A stretch of 64,000 nt of DNA, taken from positions 1-64,000 of the forward strand of contig NZ_JARZAG010000020.1 of assembly GCF_029892155.1 (NCBI RefSeq), written 5' to 3'. A program made the translations under genes and the position numbers. Position 1 is the stretch's first letter. Each line of letters opens with the position of its first letter. This document shows positions 17,348 through 26,610 of the stretch, in pieces. The notes beneath the pieces are model-generated. The model did not search any database. It saw nothing but the letters and a program-made list of their open reading frames with translations, and was not told the origin of the DNA. The stretch comes from Kitasatospora sp. GAS204B (lineage in GTDB: Bacteria > Actinomycetota > Actinomycetes > Streptomycetales > Streptomycetaceae).

Positions 17348-17612
17348 GGAGGGGGCCTTTCGGGCTGGGGATCGCTGTCTGTGCGTCAGAATCCGACCGC
17401 CCGTCACCGTCCGCAACCGGAACGCGCCGTACGGTACCCGCTGTGCCGTGGGGTGCACTGTCCACATGGCGGACGATCGGCGCAATCCGGGCGAACCCTC
17501 GCCGGGTCGCCTGTTAGATTTGCCCGGCCCGCGCGCCGGGCAGTCCCCAGGCCGCCGGCCCCAGTCCGCGCTCGGCCCCCGTGGCCGGGGCGCCCGAACC
17601 GGAGCAGACCCG

Positions 17613-17975
17613 ATGACCGAGCAGCCCGCGCCCGACCGCACCACCTCGCTGGACGACGTGGACGACGCCGTCCGCGCCGAGCTGGCCGCCCTGCGGCAGA
17701 GCATCGACAACATCGACGCCGCGATCGTCCACATGCTGGCCGAGCGCTTCAAGGCCACCCAGCGGGTGGGCACCCTGAAGGCCGCCCACCGGCTCCCCGC
17801 CGCCGACCCGGCCCGCGAGCGCGACCAGATCGACCGGCTGCGCGAGCTGGCCGCCGGGGCGCGGCTGGATCCGGTCTTCGCGGAGAAGTTCCTCAACTTC
17901 ATCATCGCCGAAGTGATCCGCCACCATGAGGCGATCGCGAGCGATGCGATGAGCGGCCGCAGCCCGTCCGCGTGA
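17613..17975 (+). CDS. Chorismate mutase, AroQ type
   Basis: 120 residues from ATG 17613 behind GGAGCAG. The all-helical AroQ fold is evident: ELAALRQSIDNIDAAIVHML (helix 1), AERFKATQRVGTLKAAHRLP and the C-terminal FAEKFLNFIIAEVIRHH. It converts chorismate to prephenate for Phe/Tyr synthesis. No prephenate dehydratase or DAHP-synthase domain is fused, and no signal peptide is present, so this is the stand-alone cytoplasmic form found in Streptomyces. Confidence 0.9.
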   Translation: MTEQPAPDRTTSLDDVDDAVRAELAALRQSIDNIDAAIVHMLAERFKATQRVGTLKAAHRLPAADPARERDQIDRLRELAAGARLDPVFAEKFLNFIIAEVIRHHEAIASDAMSGRSPSA

Positions 17976-18026
17976 GGTTTCGCGGGTGCGGCCGGCGGGT
18001 CCTGGCCGAGTTCTGGCGGCTGGCGG

Positions 18027-19064
18027 CTAGCGGCGCTGCTCGGCCGGTGCGGTCCGCTCGGTCGGCGTGCTCGGCTCGGTCCGGCCGGGCGGCGGGGCCT
18101 GGCCGGCCGGCACGGTGATCGGCTCGGCCGGCGGCTCCTCGGGGGCGCGGCCTGCCTGGGCGGCGAAGGCGCCGAGCAGCACCAGCAGGCCGCCGATCAG
18201 CTGGGTGGTGCCCAGGTGCTCGTCCAGCAGGAACCAGGCGGTGACGGTGGCGACGACCGCCTCGATGTTGGCGACCACGCCGGCGACCGGCGGGGAGAGG
18301 TGGCGCACCGAGACCACGCCGGTCAGGTAGGCGAGCACGGTGGCGACCAGGACCATCCAGGCCGCGGGCAGCAGGGCCGGTACGTGGTGGCCGGCCATGG
18401 TGACCCGGCCGCCCAGCTTGCTCCAGTCCGCCTCCCAGGGGCGGGTCACCACGGTCAGCGTGAGCGCCCCGATCAGCAGGCCGAACGCGGCCACCCCGAG
18501 CGGGTCGGCGGGCTTCTCGCCGCGACCGCCGGCGTCCGCGAGGACGAAGTAGCCGACCTGGCAGCAGGCCGCGCCGAGGGCGAAGAGCACGCCGAGGGCG
18601 TCCAGGCTCAGCCCGTTCCACACCTGCACCACGAAGGCCAGTCCGGTCACCGCCACCCCGGCACCGAGCGCCGCGCCCCGGGTCACCGGGCGGCGCTGCA
18701 CGAAGCGCACGTAGACGAGCAGCAGCGGCGGTCCGAGGTACTCGATCAGCAGCGCGACGCCGACCGGGATCCGGGATATCGCCGCGAAGTAACAGGCCTG
18801 CACGCCGGCCACGCCGAGCAGCCCGAAACCCAGCAGCAGCCCGGGCCGGTCCCGCACGATGCTCCGATGGCGCCAGGCCAGCGGCAGCAGCACCACGGCG
18901 GCGCCGGTGGCCCGCAGCCACACCACGTGCAGCGGTGACAGGCCCGCCTCGATCAGCGGTTTGGCGGCGGTGCCGGAACCCCCGAAGGACACGGCGGAGA
19001 TCAGCGCGAGCGTGAGGCCGACGGCCCGGCGGGAGCGGTGCGTGGTGGCCGGGGAGGAGTGCAT
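18027..19064 (-). CDS. EamA/DMT-family exporter
   Basis: 345 residues from ATG 19064. Ten helices form two EamA repeats: LALISAVSFGGSGTAAKPLI with LSPLHVVWLRATGAAVVLL, then a second half LGVLFALGAACCQVGYFVLAD and LSPPVAGVVANIEAVVATVTAW (the conserved E-containing helix). It resembles RhtA-like amino-acid or metabolite exporters. A Pro/Glu-rich tail follows the last helix. It lies 44 bp downstream of the penicillin-binding protein gene on the same strand. Confidence 0.87.
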   Translation of the reverse strand: MHSSPATTHRSRRAVGLTLALISAVSFGGSGTAAKPLIEAGLSPLHVVWLRATGAAVVLLPLAWRHRSIVRDRPGLLLGFGLLGVAGVQACYFAAISRIPVGVALLIEYLGPPLLLVYVRFVQRRPVTRGAALGAGVAVTGLAFVVQVWNGLSLDALGVLFALGAACCQVGYFVLADAGGRGEKPADPLGVAAFGLLIGALTLTVVTRPWEADWSKLGGRVTMAGHHVPALLPAAWMVLVATVLAYLTGVVSVRHLSPPVAGVVANIEAVVATVTAWFLLDEHLGTTQLIGGLLVLLGAFAAQAGRAPEEPPAEPITVPAGQAPPPGRTEPSTPTERTAPAEQRR

Positions 19065-19108
19065 CGGTGCATTCTGCCAGGTCCCGGACAAATGCGGTCG
19101 AGCGGGCG

Positions 19109-21493
19109 TCAGGCGGCGCCGACCAGGGCCGGCGGCGAGCCGCTCGGGCGGGCCGGTGCGGGCGGGCCGGTCTCGGTGGGCGCCTCCGGGGACGGGGGCT
19201 GGGACGGGGGCGGGGTGGGCTTCGCCGGGGTGGTGGGCGGCGTCGGGGTCGGCGGCGCCGGGTGCGTGGTGCCGGGCGAGGGGGAGGGGACGGGCGGTGC
19301 GGCCGTCGGCGGGGCCGTCGGCGCGGTCGAGGGCCCGTGCGACGGTACGCGCGAGGGTGCGTGCGGAGGTGCTGTCGGTCGGCGGTGCGTCGGCGCCGGG
19401 CTGTGCGGGCCCGCCGCACCGGGACCCGTGCTCGGCCCGGCCGCGGCGTCCTCGGCCGGGGCACCGGCGCTCGGCGGGGTGAAGGCGCGGACCGCCTTGC
19501 CGTCCAGTGCCGCCGTCATGTAGTCGGTCCAGATCCGCGCCGGATACCCGCCGCCGTTGACCCGCCCGCCGCCCGCCGTGCCGGAGAGCGTGACCTGCTG
19601 GCCGGTCCCGGCCTGCTCGCCGAACATCGCCACCGAGGTGACCAACTCCGGTGTGTAGCCGACGAACCAGGCCGAGCGGTTGCCGTCGGTGGTCCCGGTC
19701 TTGCCGGCCGCCGGGCGGCCGAGGTCCTGGGCGCGCCAGCCGGTGCCGCCGTCGTCCGCGATCACCCCCTGCAGCATCTCGGTGACCTGCCGGGCGGTCT
19801 GCTCGCCGACCGCCCGGCCGCTCCGCTTCGGCGGCAGCGGCACGTCGGTGCCGTTCAGCTTGACCGACTCGACCAGCCACGGGGTGATCCGCTGCCCGTC
19901 GTTGTCCAGCGTCGCGTAGACCCCGGCCATGTCCAGCACGCTCGGCATCGAGACGCCCAGCGGCAGCGAGGGCACCGGGTCCAGCTCGTTGGTGTCGGCC
20001 GGCAGTCCCAATGCGATCGCGGTCTGCTTGACCTTCTCCAGCCCGGTGTCCTGGGCGAGTTGGGCGAAGGCGGTGTTGACCGACCAGTCGGTGGCCTGGC
20101 GCAGGGTGATCCTGCCGTACTCGCGCTCGCCCTCGTTCGGCGGTGCGTACGGCGGTTTCGCGCTGCCGCCCTGCACGGGGCGGCGGTTGGCGCCGTCGTA
20201 GACGGTGTCCGGGGTGATGGCCTGCCCGTCCTGCGTCCTCGCGCCGCTCTCCAGGGCGGCGGCCAGCGCGATCGGCTTGAAGGTGGAACCCGCCTGGTAG
20301 TCGCGGCGGGTGGCGTTGTCGACGAAGTGCTCGGTGTAGTCGTCGCCGCCGTACAACGCCAGCACCGCACCGGACTTGGGATCCACCGAGACTGCGCCGG
20401 CCTGGATGTCGGCATCGCCCGGGCGCTGGTTCGGGTCCAGCTTGTCGGTCAACTGCCGCTGCACGGAACGCTGCAGGTCCGCCTGGCGGGCCGGGTCGAT
20501 GCTCAGGGTGATCCGGTAGCCGCCCTTGGCCAGCGCGGCTTCGTCCACCAGCTGGTGCGCGACCAGGTAGTCCTTGGCCGCGTCCACCAGGTAGCCGGCC
20601 TGCCCGGCGAGCCCGAGCGCGGGCTGCGGCGCGCGCACGGTGGGGAGGGTGAGGGCGGCCCGGTCGGCGGCGGCCAGCCAGTTCTCCTTCACCATGCCGT
20701 CCAGCACGTAGTTCCACCGGGCGGTGGCCGCGCGTTTGCCGGCCTCGGTGGCGGTCGACAGGTCGTAGGCCGAGGGCGCGTTCAGTAGGGTGGCCAGGTA
20801 GGCGCCCTGGGCCGGGTCCAACGTGGCCGCGTCGACGCCGAAGTAGGCCTGCGCGGCGGCCTGGATCCCGTACGCGCCGCGCCCGTAGTAGGTGGTGTTC
20901 AGGTAGTTCGCCAGGATCTCCTGCTTGGAGAGGGTGGCGTCCACCTTGAGCGCGATGAAGATCTCCTGGACCTTCCGGCTGATCGTCTGCTGCTGCGTCA
21001 GATAGGCGTTCTTGACGTACTGTTGAGTGATCGTCGAACCGCCTTGGGCGCCCTTGCCGGTGGCGGTGTTCCAGCCCGCGCGCAGCAACGCGGCCGGGTT
21101 GACGGCGCCCTCGCGGTAGAAGCCGCGGTCCTCGGCCGCCAGGACGGCGTGCTGCGCGTCGGTGGAGACCTGGTCCAGGCCCACGCTCTGCCGGTTGGTC
21201 TGGCCGGTCTGGGCGAGCACCGTGCCGTCCCGGTAGAGCCAGGTGTTGCGCTGCGCGGTGGCGGCCGCGTGCGCGTCCGGGACCTTGACCAGCGCCACGC
21301 CGAGCGCGAAGAGGCCGGTGCCGAGCAGCAGCGCCGCGAAGGTCGAGAAGAGCGCGAACCGCCAGGTCGGCACCAGCCGTCGCCAGCCCTGGCGGTGCGG
21401 TCGTCCCGAGTGCAGCACGCGGCGCGGCAGCGGGCGGGAAGCGGTTCGCGGCACGGGTGGGCCTTTCCTGTCAGCCCCGTGACGGTCGTTCAC
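19109..21493 (-). CDS. Class A penicillin-binding protein (glycosyltransferase-transpeptidase)
   Basis: 794 residues. A short cytoplasmic part and one transmembrane helix (~45-70) precede the GT51 domain with EDRGFYREGAVNP (catalytic Glu), GGSTITQQYVKNAY and EIFIALKVDATLSKQEILANY. The transpeptidase domain carries SxxK as AGSTFKP, the SxN motif in DWSVNTAF and KTGTT. It therefore polymerises and cross-links peptidoglycan. The C-terminal ~120 residues are very rich in Pro, Thr and Ser, a wall-spanning tail common in actinomycete PBPs. ATG 21493 was kept; a GTG a few codons later is possible. Confidence 0.94.
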   Translation of the reverse strand: MNDRHGADRKGPPVPRTASRPLPRRVLHSGRPHRQGWRRLVPTWRFALFSTFAALLLGTGLFALGVALVKVPDAHAAATAQRNTWLYRDGTVLAQTGQTNRQSVGLDQVSTDAQHAVLAAEDRGFYREGAVNPAALLRAGWNTATGKGAQGGSTITQQYVKNAYLTQQQTISRKVQEIFIALKVDATLSKQEILANYLNTTYYGRGAYGIQAAAQAYFGVDAATLDPAQGAYLATLLNAPSAYDLSTATEAGKRAATARWNYVLDGMVKENWLAAADRAALTLPTVRAPQPALGLAGQAGYLVDAAKDYLVAHQLVDEAALAKGGYRITLSIDPARQADLQRSVQRQLTDKLDPNQRPGDADIQAGAVSVDPKSGAVLALYGGDDYTEHFVDNATRRDYQAGSTFKPIALAAALESGARTQDGQAITPDTVYDGANRRPVQGGSAKPPYAPPNEGEREYGRITLRQATDWSVNTAFAQLAQDTGLEKVKQTAIALGLPADTNELDPVPSLPLGVSMPSVLDMAGVYATLDNDGQRITPWLVESVKLNGTDVPLPPKRSGRAVGEQTARQVTEMLQGVIADDGGTGWRAQDLGRPAAGKTGTTDGNRSAWFVGYTPELVTSVAMFGEQAGTGQQVTLSGTAGGGRVNGGGYPARIWTDYMTAALDGKAVRAFTPPSAGAPAEDAAAGPSTGPGAAGPHSPAPTHRRPTAPPHAPSRVPSHGPSTAPTAPPTAAPPVPSPSPGTTHPAPPTPTPPTTPAKPTPPPSQPPSPEAPTETGPPAPARPSGSPPALVGAA

Positions 21494-21594
21494 GCGGTGG
21501 ATGGGCGGTGGATGGGCGCTGGTTGGTCTGGCTGGTCCGGGTCGGACCTGGGCAGGGACCCCGCCAGCCTGCCCGGGGCCGTTCGATGGATGCT

Positions 21595-21615
21595 AGGGAC
21601 TTTTGTCCCTTTTTT
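21595..21615 (+). terminator. Short hairpin with T-tract in + orientation
   Basis: AGGGAC-TTTT-GTCCCT followed by a T-run, a bacterial-style intrinsic terminator that is unusual in this GC-rich genome. It lies between two divergent genes (PBP and the alpha/beta hydrolase), so no upstream + strand gene explains it; an attenuator in the hydrolase leader is possible. Confidence 0.45.
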
Positions 21616-21708
21616 GAGTAAGTGACACGAGTTGTTGCGATTAGTGTGGGATCGTGCAGCGGTGCGGCTGCCCGGCGGTCGGGCGCAATGGGCGGAGGCG
21701 GTGGGGCC

Positions 21709-22593
21709 GTGGGTAACTCTCAGCTCCCCGAGGGCAGCCGGCTGCTGCGGATCGACGGCACCGTCACGCATGTGCGCCGCGAGGGCAGCGGGCCGGTCTG
21801 CGTGCTGAGCGGCGGGCTCGGCTGTGCCTGGTTCGACTGGGACGCGGTGGCCGCACTGCTGGTGCCGCACCGCACCGTGGTCCGCTTCGACCGGCCGGGC
21901 TACGGGCTCAGCGCGGCCGCGGCCGGCCCGGCCACGCTCGCCGGTGAGGCCGAGCGGATCCGGCAACTGCTGGACGGGGTCGGCCTGTTCGAGCCCTGCG
22001 TGGTGGTCGGCCACTCGTTGGCCGCATTCCACGTGGAGGCCTTCGCGCGGCTGCATCCGGACCGCACGCGCGCCGTGGTGCTGGTCGACGGGAGCGTCGA
22101 GCCGCGCGCCAGGGCTCGCCCGTTGCCCGGCGTCCGGGTGGCGGCGGCGCGGGCGGTGGCCGGTGCGGCCCGGGCCCTGGCCGTGCCCTACCTGCTGGGG
22201 CCGCCCGGGCGGCGGCTGGTGGTGCGACTGGCCACCGCGCAGCGCCGCGACCCCGCCCCGCGGGCACTGGTGCGGCGCTGCTACCGGACCGCGCGGGCGC
22301 TGCGCGCGGCCCTGCTCGAGAACACCTGCTACCTGGACCAGGCCGCCGAACTACTGGCGTTGCGCGAGGAGTTGCCGATGACAGCGCCGGCCGTCGCGCT
22401 GGCCGCGAGCTCGGCTTTCGGCCTCGCCGCCGCCGCGGGCTGCGGTGCCGGGCGGGGGACCCGTCGGCGGTTGGAGCGGCAGGCGCTGCTGGCGGCGGAG
22501 CTCGGCGGCGGGCTGCACATCGTGGCGCCCGCCGGGCACCTGCTGATGCTGGATCAGCCGGCTGCCGTGGCGGCGGCGGTGCTGGAGTTCTGA
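21709..22593 (+). CDS. Alpha/beta-fold hydrolase
   Basis: About 294 residues from GTG 21709; ATG 21688 is also in frame. Fold motifs: VCVLSGGLGCAWFDWDAV with the oxyanion region, VVRFDRPGYGLS, the nucleophile elbow VVVGHSLAAFH (Ser ~103), VVLVDGSVEP and the late APAGHLLMLDQP with the catalytic His. An Ala/Arg-rich insert replaces the usual cap domain. Substrate unknown. Its 3' end overlaps the convergent histidine kinase gene by 40 bp. Confidence 0.85.
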   Translation: MGNSQLPEGSRLLRIDGTVTHVRREGSGPVCVLSGGLGCAWFDWDAVAALLVPHRTVVRFDRPGYGLSAAAAGPATLAGEAERIRQLLDGVGLFEPCVVVGHSLAAFHVEAFARLHPDRTRAVVLVDGSVEPRARARPLPGVRVAAARAVAGAARALAVPYLLGPPGRRLVVRLATAQRRDPAPRALVRRCYRTARALRAALLENTCYLDQAAELLALREELPMTAPAVALAASSAFGLAAAAGCGAGRGTRRRLERQALLAAELGGGLHIVAPAGHLLMLDQPAAVAAAVLEF

Positions 22594-23888
22594 GCCTCCG
22601 CCGGCCCGGGTGGCTTTCTCGGCTCCGTCGGCTCTTCAGGCGCCTGAGGTCCTTGAGGCTCTTGAGGCGTTTGCGGTTCGGTTGCCTCCGCCGGTTCCGT
22701 CCGGGCCGGCAGCGGCAGCCAGAGGCGCACCGCGAAGCCGCCGTCCGGCTCGGGACCCGCCTCGATCGTCCCGCCCAGGATGCAGGCCCGTTCGCGCAGG
22801 CCGATCAGCCCGTGGTGCCCGCCCGGCAGCTCGGGCTCGGTGCGCGGCCCGCTGGGGGCGGCGTTGCGCACGGTGACCCGCAGGCAGTCCGGTTCGATCC
22901 GCAGCAGCACCTCGGTCGGCGCGCCCGGCGCGTGCTTGCGCACGTTGGTCAGCGCCTCCTGCGCCGTGCGGTAGGCGGCCCGCTCCACCGGCTCCGGCAG
23001 CGGGCCGTCCAGGCAGCCGTCGACCCGCAGCACCGCGTCCACCTCGGCGGCCGCCACCAGCCGTGCCAGGTCGGCCAGCCGGGGCTGCGGCGCCAGTTCG
23101 GTCGGCCCGGCGCCGGCGGCCCGCAGCACGATGATCATCGACCGCAGCTCCTCCAGCGTCGCCACCGCGAGCCCGCGCAGGATGCCCGCGGTCTCCCGGG
23201 TCGCCGGGTCCTTGGTGGTAACCTGCAGCGCCCCCGCCTGCACCGCGATCAGCCCCGCCTGGTGCGAGACCACGTCGTGCATCTCCCGGGCGATCCGGGC
23301 CCGCTCCTCGGCGATCACCGTCTTCGCGTACAGCGCGCGCTCGTGGTCGCGCAGTTCGGCGAGCTCCGCGACCCGTGCCGAGAGGTCCAGCCGGGTCTGC
23401 GCGAGCAGCCCGAGCATCACCGGGCCGGTGCCCAGCATGCTGGCGAAGATCAGGTGCTGGGTGATGTCGCTCCAGCTCTCCAGCCGCAGCCCGCTGATCG
23501 GCCACGGTATGAAGCTGCCGACCACCACTGCCAGCGCCACCAGGGCCTTCTGCCACTGCGCCCGCTCGGTGCGGGCCACCGTGTAGGCGGCGATCATGGC
23601 GGCGAGCAGCGCGTTGCCCGCGTACAGTCCGGGCAGCGTGAGCAGCAGCACGGTGCGCGGGAAGCGGCGGCGCAGCAGCAGCACGGCGGCGGCCCCCAGT
23701 GAGATCAGGAAGCGCCAGTCACGCGGGGGCGGAAAGTTGAGCAGCGCGTCCAGCGCGGCCGGTATCACCAGCAGCACGTCGACCGCCCAGGCATGCCAAC
23801 GGCGCTCCGGGCGCCAGAACCAGCGGCCGACGCGCGCTATCGGGCTCCGTCGCCCGCTGGGCTCTCTCGCGGCCTCGCTGGTGCTCAC
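22554..23888 (-). CDS. Orphan sensor histidine kinase (HisKA_3 type)
   Basis: About 444 residues from GTG 23888. Roughly five hydrophobic segments (~35-170) form the sensor part. The dimerisation/phosphoacceptor box is ARIAREMHDVVSHQAGLIAV (His204), and the ATPase part ends with GGHHGLIGLRERACILGGT. This is the NarL/DesK-type class that normally phosphorylates a LuxR-family response regulator, yet no response regulator gene lies beside it: the neighbours are a convergent hydrolase and a VOC gene. The C-terminal ~50 residues are a repetitive P/E/T tail. Its GTG overlaps the stop of a 30-codon frame. Confidence 0.88.
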   Translation of the reverse strand: MSTSEAAREPSGRRSPIARVGRWFWRPERRWHAWAVDVLLVIPAALDALLNFPPPRDWRFLISLGAAAVLLLRRRFPRTVLLLTLPGLYAGNALLAAMIAAYTVARTERAQWQKALVALAVVVGSFIPWPISGLRLESWSDITQHLIFASMLGTGPVMLGLLAQTRLDLSARVAELAELRDHERALYAKTVIAEERARIAREMHDVVSHQAGLIAVQAGALQVTTKDPATRETAGILRGLAVATLEELRSMIIVLRAAGAGPTELAPQPRLADLARLVAAAEVDAVLRVDGCLDGPLPEPVERAAYRTAQEALTNVRKHAPGAPTEVLLRIEPDCLRVTVRNAAPSGPRTEPELPGGHHGLIGLRERACILGGTIEAGPEPDGGFAVRLWLPLPARTEPAEATEPQTPQEPQGPQAPEEPTEPRKPPGPAEAQNSSTAAATAAG

Positions 23889-23977
23889 CCGGGTTCGTTC
23901 CTCGCCTGCTCGTGCTGCTGTTCGTCCTGTTGCTTCTGCTGCTCGTCCCGGTCCCTGAACCACTCACCCCGGACCAT
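23885..23977 (-). CDS. 30-codon ORF coupled to the histidine kinase
   Basis: ATG 23977 (GGGGGCGG just upstream) reads MVRGEWFRDRDEQQ and continues as a highly charged Gln/Glu-rich peptide. Its TGA overlaps the kinase GTG in a GTGA junction, a layout typical of coupled translation. It has no recognisable family. It could be a regulatory small protein, or a leader that sets kinase expression. Confidence 0.45.
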   Translation of the reverse strand: MVRGEWFRDRDEQQKQQDEQQHEQARNEPG

Positions 23978-24057
23978 CCGCCCCCTGCGACGCTACAGGA
24001 CCGGCCGCGCCGACGAGGCGGGCCCGGGAGCGGGCCGCACCCTCCTCAGGAGTGGTG

Positions 24058-24222
24058 AGGTCGAGGACGGCCTGCCGGCTCGGCGGCCGGGGCCGGGGCG
24101 CGCTGTCGGCGCGCCATCGGGCAGCGGGCCCCGGCTGCGGAGGTCGAGGACGGCCTGCCGGCTCGGCGGCCGGGGCCGGGGCGCGCTGTCGGCGCGCCAT
24201 CGGGCAGCGGGCCCCGGCTGCG
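24058..24222. repeat. Perfect 83-bp tandem duplication
   Basis: Two adjacent identical copies (24058-24140, 24141-24222) in the gap between the kinase and the VOC gene. Each unit holds internal palindromic pieces (GCGCGC...GCGCGC and GCAGC...GGCTGC). No mismatch was found, so the duplication looks recent. I see no gene in 23978-24307 apart from this. Confidence 0.9.
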
Positions 24223-24307
24223 CCATGACGGAGCGTCAGTGGGTGCTGTTCTACTGGACTGCGCCGTGCGGCCGGCCGGCCGCACGCGGACCCGGAGGAG
24301 TCGAGCC

Positions 24308-24712
24308 ATGGGCATGTCGCTGCGCAATGTGACCGCGATCACCTTGTTCGTCGAAGACCTGGAACGGTCCAGGGAGTTCTACCGGACGGTCTGCGGCCTG
24401 GACCCGATGTACGAGGATGCGGACTCGGCGGCCTTCAAGTTCGACAACACGATCATCAATCTGCTGAAGACCACCGCGGCGGACGAGGTGGTCGCGCCGT
24501 CGCCGGTAGCTGCTGCGGGGCTGGGCGCGCGCTGCCTCTACACCATCTCGGTCGACGACACGGACGAGGCCGTCGCGCGGCTGGCCGAGCTGGGCGTGCC
24601 GGTGCTGGGTGGGCCGATCGACCGCCCGTGGGGCCTGCGCACCGCCGCTTTCGCCGACCCGGACGGCAATGTCTGGGAGGTCGCGCAGGAGCTGCCTTCG
24701 GTGGCGAACTGA
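24308..24712 (+). CDS. Single-domain VOC family protein
   Basis: 134 residues from ATG 24308 behind CGGAGGAG. The VOC fold is clear: VTAITLFVEDLERSREFYRTV, DSAAFKFDNTIINLL, LGARCLYTISVDDTDEAVARL and RTAAFADPDGNVWEVAQEL. It has the length of glyoxalase/bleomycin-resistance-type proteins and probably acts as a homodimer. Substrate unknown. It is monocistronic, starting 85 bp after the tandem 83-bp repeat. Confidence 0.88.
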   Translation: MGMSLRNVTAITLFVEDLERSREFYRTVCGLDPMYEDADSAAFKFDNTIINLLKTTAADEVVAPSPVAAAGLGARCLYTISVDDTDEAVARLAELGVPVLGGPIDRPWGLRTAAFADPDGNVWEVAQELPSVAN

Positions 24713-24745
24713 CGCCCAGGACAGCCGGCCCCGCAGGGCACTCGC

Positions 24746-26491
24746 TCAGCAGGGTGTCCCGCGGGGCCAGTTGTACTGGGCGTCGATCCGGTATTCGCCC
24801 GGGGCCGGGGCGGTGAGCTCGGTCCAGTCGCCCTTCTGACGCAGGCAGGTGCCGCCCGGGCCGTGTGCGGTGAGCCAGGGGGACCACGGGATGCGCACCA
24901 GGACGGGGCCGGGCGCGCTGACGGTGAGCTGGAGTTGGGCGGCGTCGGCGCGCTCCACCGTGGCCGGCGGGTCGGCGAGCGGGACGGCGTCGGTGAAGCG
25001 GAACAGCTGCCAGTGGTCGTCGTGCCAGACCTCCCGCAACCAGGCGGGGCCGGTGCGGATCAGGGCCGCCTCGGCGTTCGCGGCCGCGTCGGTGGCGCCG
25101 GCCGGGAGGGCGACGTAGCCGACCGACCAGCGCTGAAGCCAGTCGTGGTAGCTCGCCGGGGTGAGGGTGTTGTCGTAGAAGAGCGGGTTCCGCTGGACAT
25201 CGGCCTGGCGGTTCCAGCCGCGGGCCAGCTCGGCCGTGTCGACCAGGCCCCAGGACTCCCAGTGGTTGAGCATCGGGACGGCTTCGACCCTGGCCTGGTC
25301 GGCGTGCAGCAGGCGCAGCTCGGCGAGCAGGGCGTCGGCCTGGCCGGCGGGGGGCGGGGTGGGGATGCCGATGATGTTGGCGCTGACCGTCCAGTACGCG
25401 GTCACCGTGAGCGCGAGCAGCGCGGCGGGGGTGCGCCGCCAGCTGAACGGGCGGGTGCAGAGCGCGGCCAGTACCAGCACGCTGCCGAAGATCAGCGGGA
25501 GCCGCTCCACATTGCTGCCGATCGGGGTGCGGAAGGCCCAGGTCAGCCCGGAGCCCACGGCGTAGACCAGGCAGCCGATCCGCAGGGTCCGCCAGGACGG
25601 CGGGCTGATCAGCGCCACCACGGCGGCGCAGCCGACGCAGATCAGGGCGGTGGGTCCGGAGATCGGGTCGATCCCGGAGCCGGGGAAGAGCACTGCCGCG
25701 CCCAGCACCACCACGGGCGGCGGCAGGGCCAGTGCCCAGCCGGTCCGGCGGCGGCCGGTGAGCAGCAGCGCGGCCGCCACGACCTCGACGAAGAGGCCGG
25801 CCACCGGGCTGGCCATGGTGGCGAGCAGTGCGCAGAGGGCCGCCCAGGCGTACCGCTGCCAGCCGGAGCCGCGTGCGGGGGCGGTGGCCTGCCCGGCTCC
25901 GCTCGGTCCTGAGTCGATCGGCAGCAGCGCGGCCAGGCCGAACATGATGCCGAGCGCGAAGGTCACCCGCCCCGCGGCCACGTTGCAGGACAGTGCGAAA
26001 GCGCCCCACAGCGCCACTGGCAGCGGTCGGCGGACACCCGCACGGACGATCAGGTGGGCGAGCAGTGCCGCCGAGACGACGCAGCTGGCCACCGCGACCG
26101 TGCGCACCCCGAACAGGGCCATCAGCCAGGGGGTCAGCACGCTGTAGGAGGCGGGGTGCATGCCGCCGTACCAGGCCAGGTCGTATGCCGAGCCCGGGTG
26201 GTGCGCCGCGAAGTCCGCCCAGGCCCACTGGGCGGCCAGGTCCCCGCTGACCCCGGCGACGTACCGGGCCCAGAGCACCCCGAGCAGCAGCGCGGCCGCT
26301 GCGGCGACCCAGACCGGTCGGCTCAGGGCCGGCCGCCGCGGCAGCGCTCCCACCCGGCCGGCGGGCGTCGGTGGGGACGGTGGCGCGGCTGCCTGCTGCG
26401 GAGCGCTCACAGGGTCTGGTACTCCTGTCATCGAAGGGTCGGCGGTCAGGCCGGCGGACGGTTGGTGTGCACCCTCTCCAAGGATCATCAC
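24746..26491 (-). CDS. Polytopic membrane protein, GT-C-like topology
   Basis: Up to 581 residues. A proline-rich cytoplasmic leader (~55) precedes about ten to eleven helices (~60-370) and an extracytoplasmic C-terminal domain of ~200 residues rich in Trp and Asp. A long helix-rich body plus outer domain resembles GT-C-type glycosyltransferases of the actinobacterial envelope, but I find no decisive catalytic motif; DLAAQWAWADFAAHHPGSAY in the first outer loop carries acidic residues in a suggestive place. The start is uncertain: GTG 26491, ATG 26488 or ATG 26431, none with a good ribosome site. Confidence 0.7.
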   Translation of the reverse strand: MMILGEGAHQPSAGLTADPSMTGVPDPVSAPQQAAAPPSPPTPAGRVGALPRRPALSRPVWVAAAAALLLGVLWARYVAGVSGDLAAQWAWADFAAHHPGSAYDLAWYGGMHPASYSVLTPWLMALFGVRTVAVASCVVSAALLAHLIVRAGVRRPLPVALWGAFALSCNVAAGRVTFALGIMFGLAALLPIDSGPSGAGQATAPARGSGWQRYAWAALCALLATMASPVAGLFVEVVAAALLLTGRRRTGWALALPPPVVVLGAAVLFPGSGIDPISGPTALICVGCAAVVALISPPSWRTLRIGCLVYAVGSGLTWAFRTPIGSNVERLPLIFGSVLVLAALCTRPFSWRRTPAALLALTVTAYWTVSANIIGIPTPPPAGQADALLAELRLLHADQARVEAVPMLNHWESWGLVDTAELARGWNRQADVQRNPLFYDNTLTPASYHDWLQRWSVGYVALPAGATDAAANAEAALIRTGPAWLREVWHDDHWQLFRFTDAVPLADPPATVERADAAQLQLTVSAPGPVLVRIPWSPWLTAHGPGGTCLRQKGDWTELTAPAPGEYRIDAQYNWPRGTPC

Positions 26492-26610
26492 AAGCCGCCG
26501 GGCGGCGGTGGTAACCGGGGCCGCCTGAGGGGCTGTCAGCTCACACGTCGGGAGTACATGCGGCGGTTCGCCGGGCGCGGGCTGGTGGCGCTGCCCCGGT
26601 GAGGCTCACG

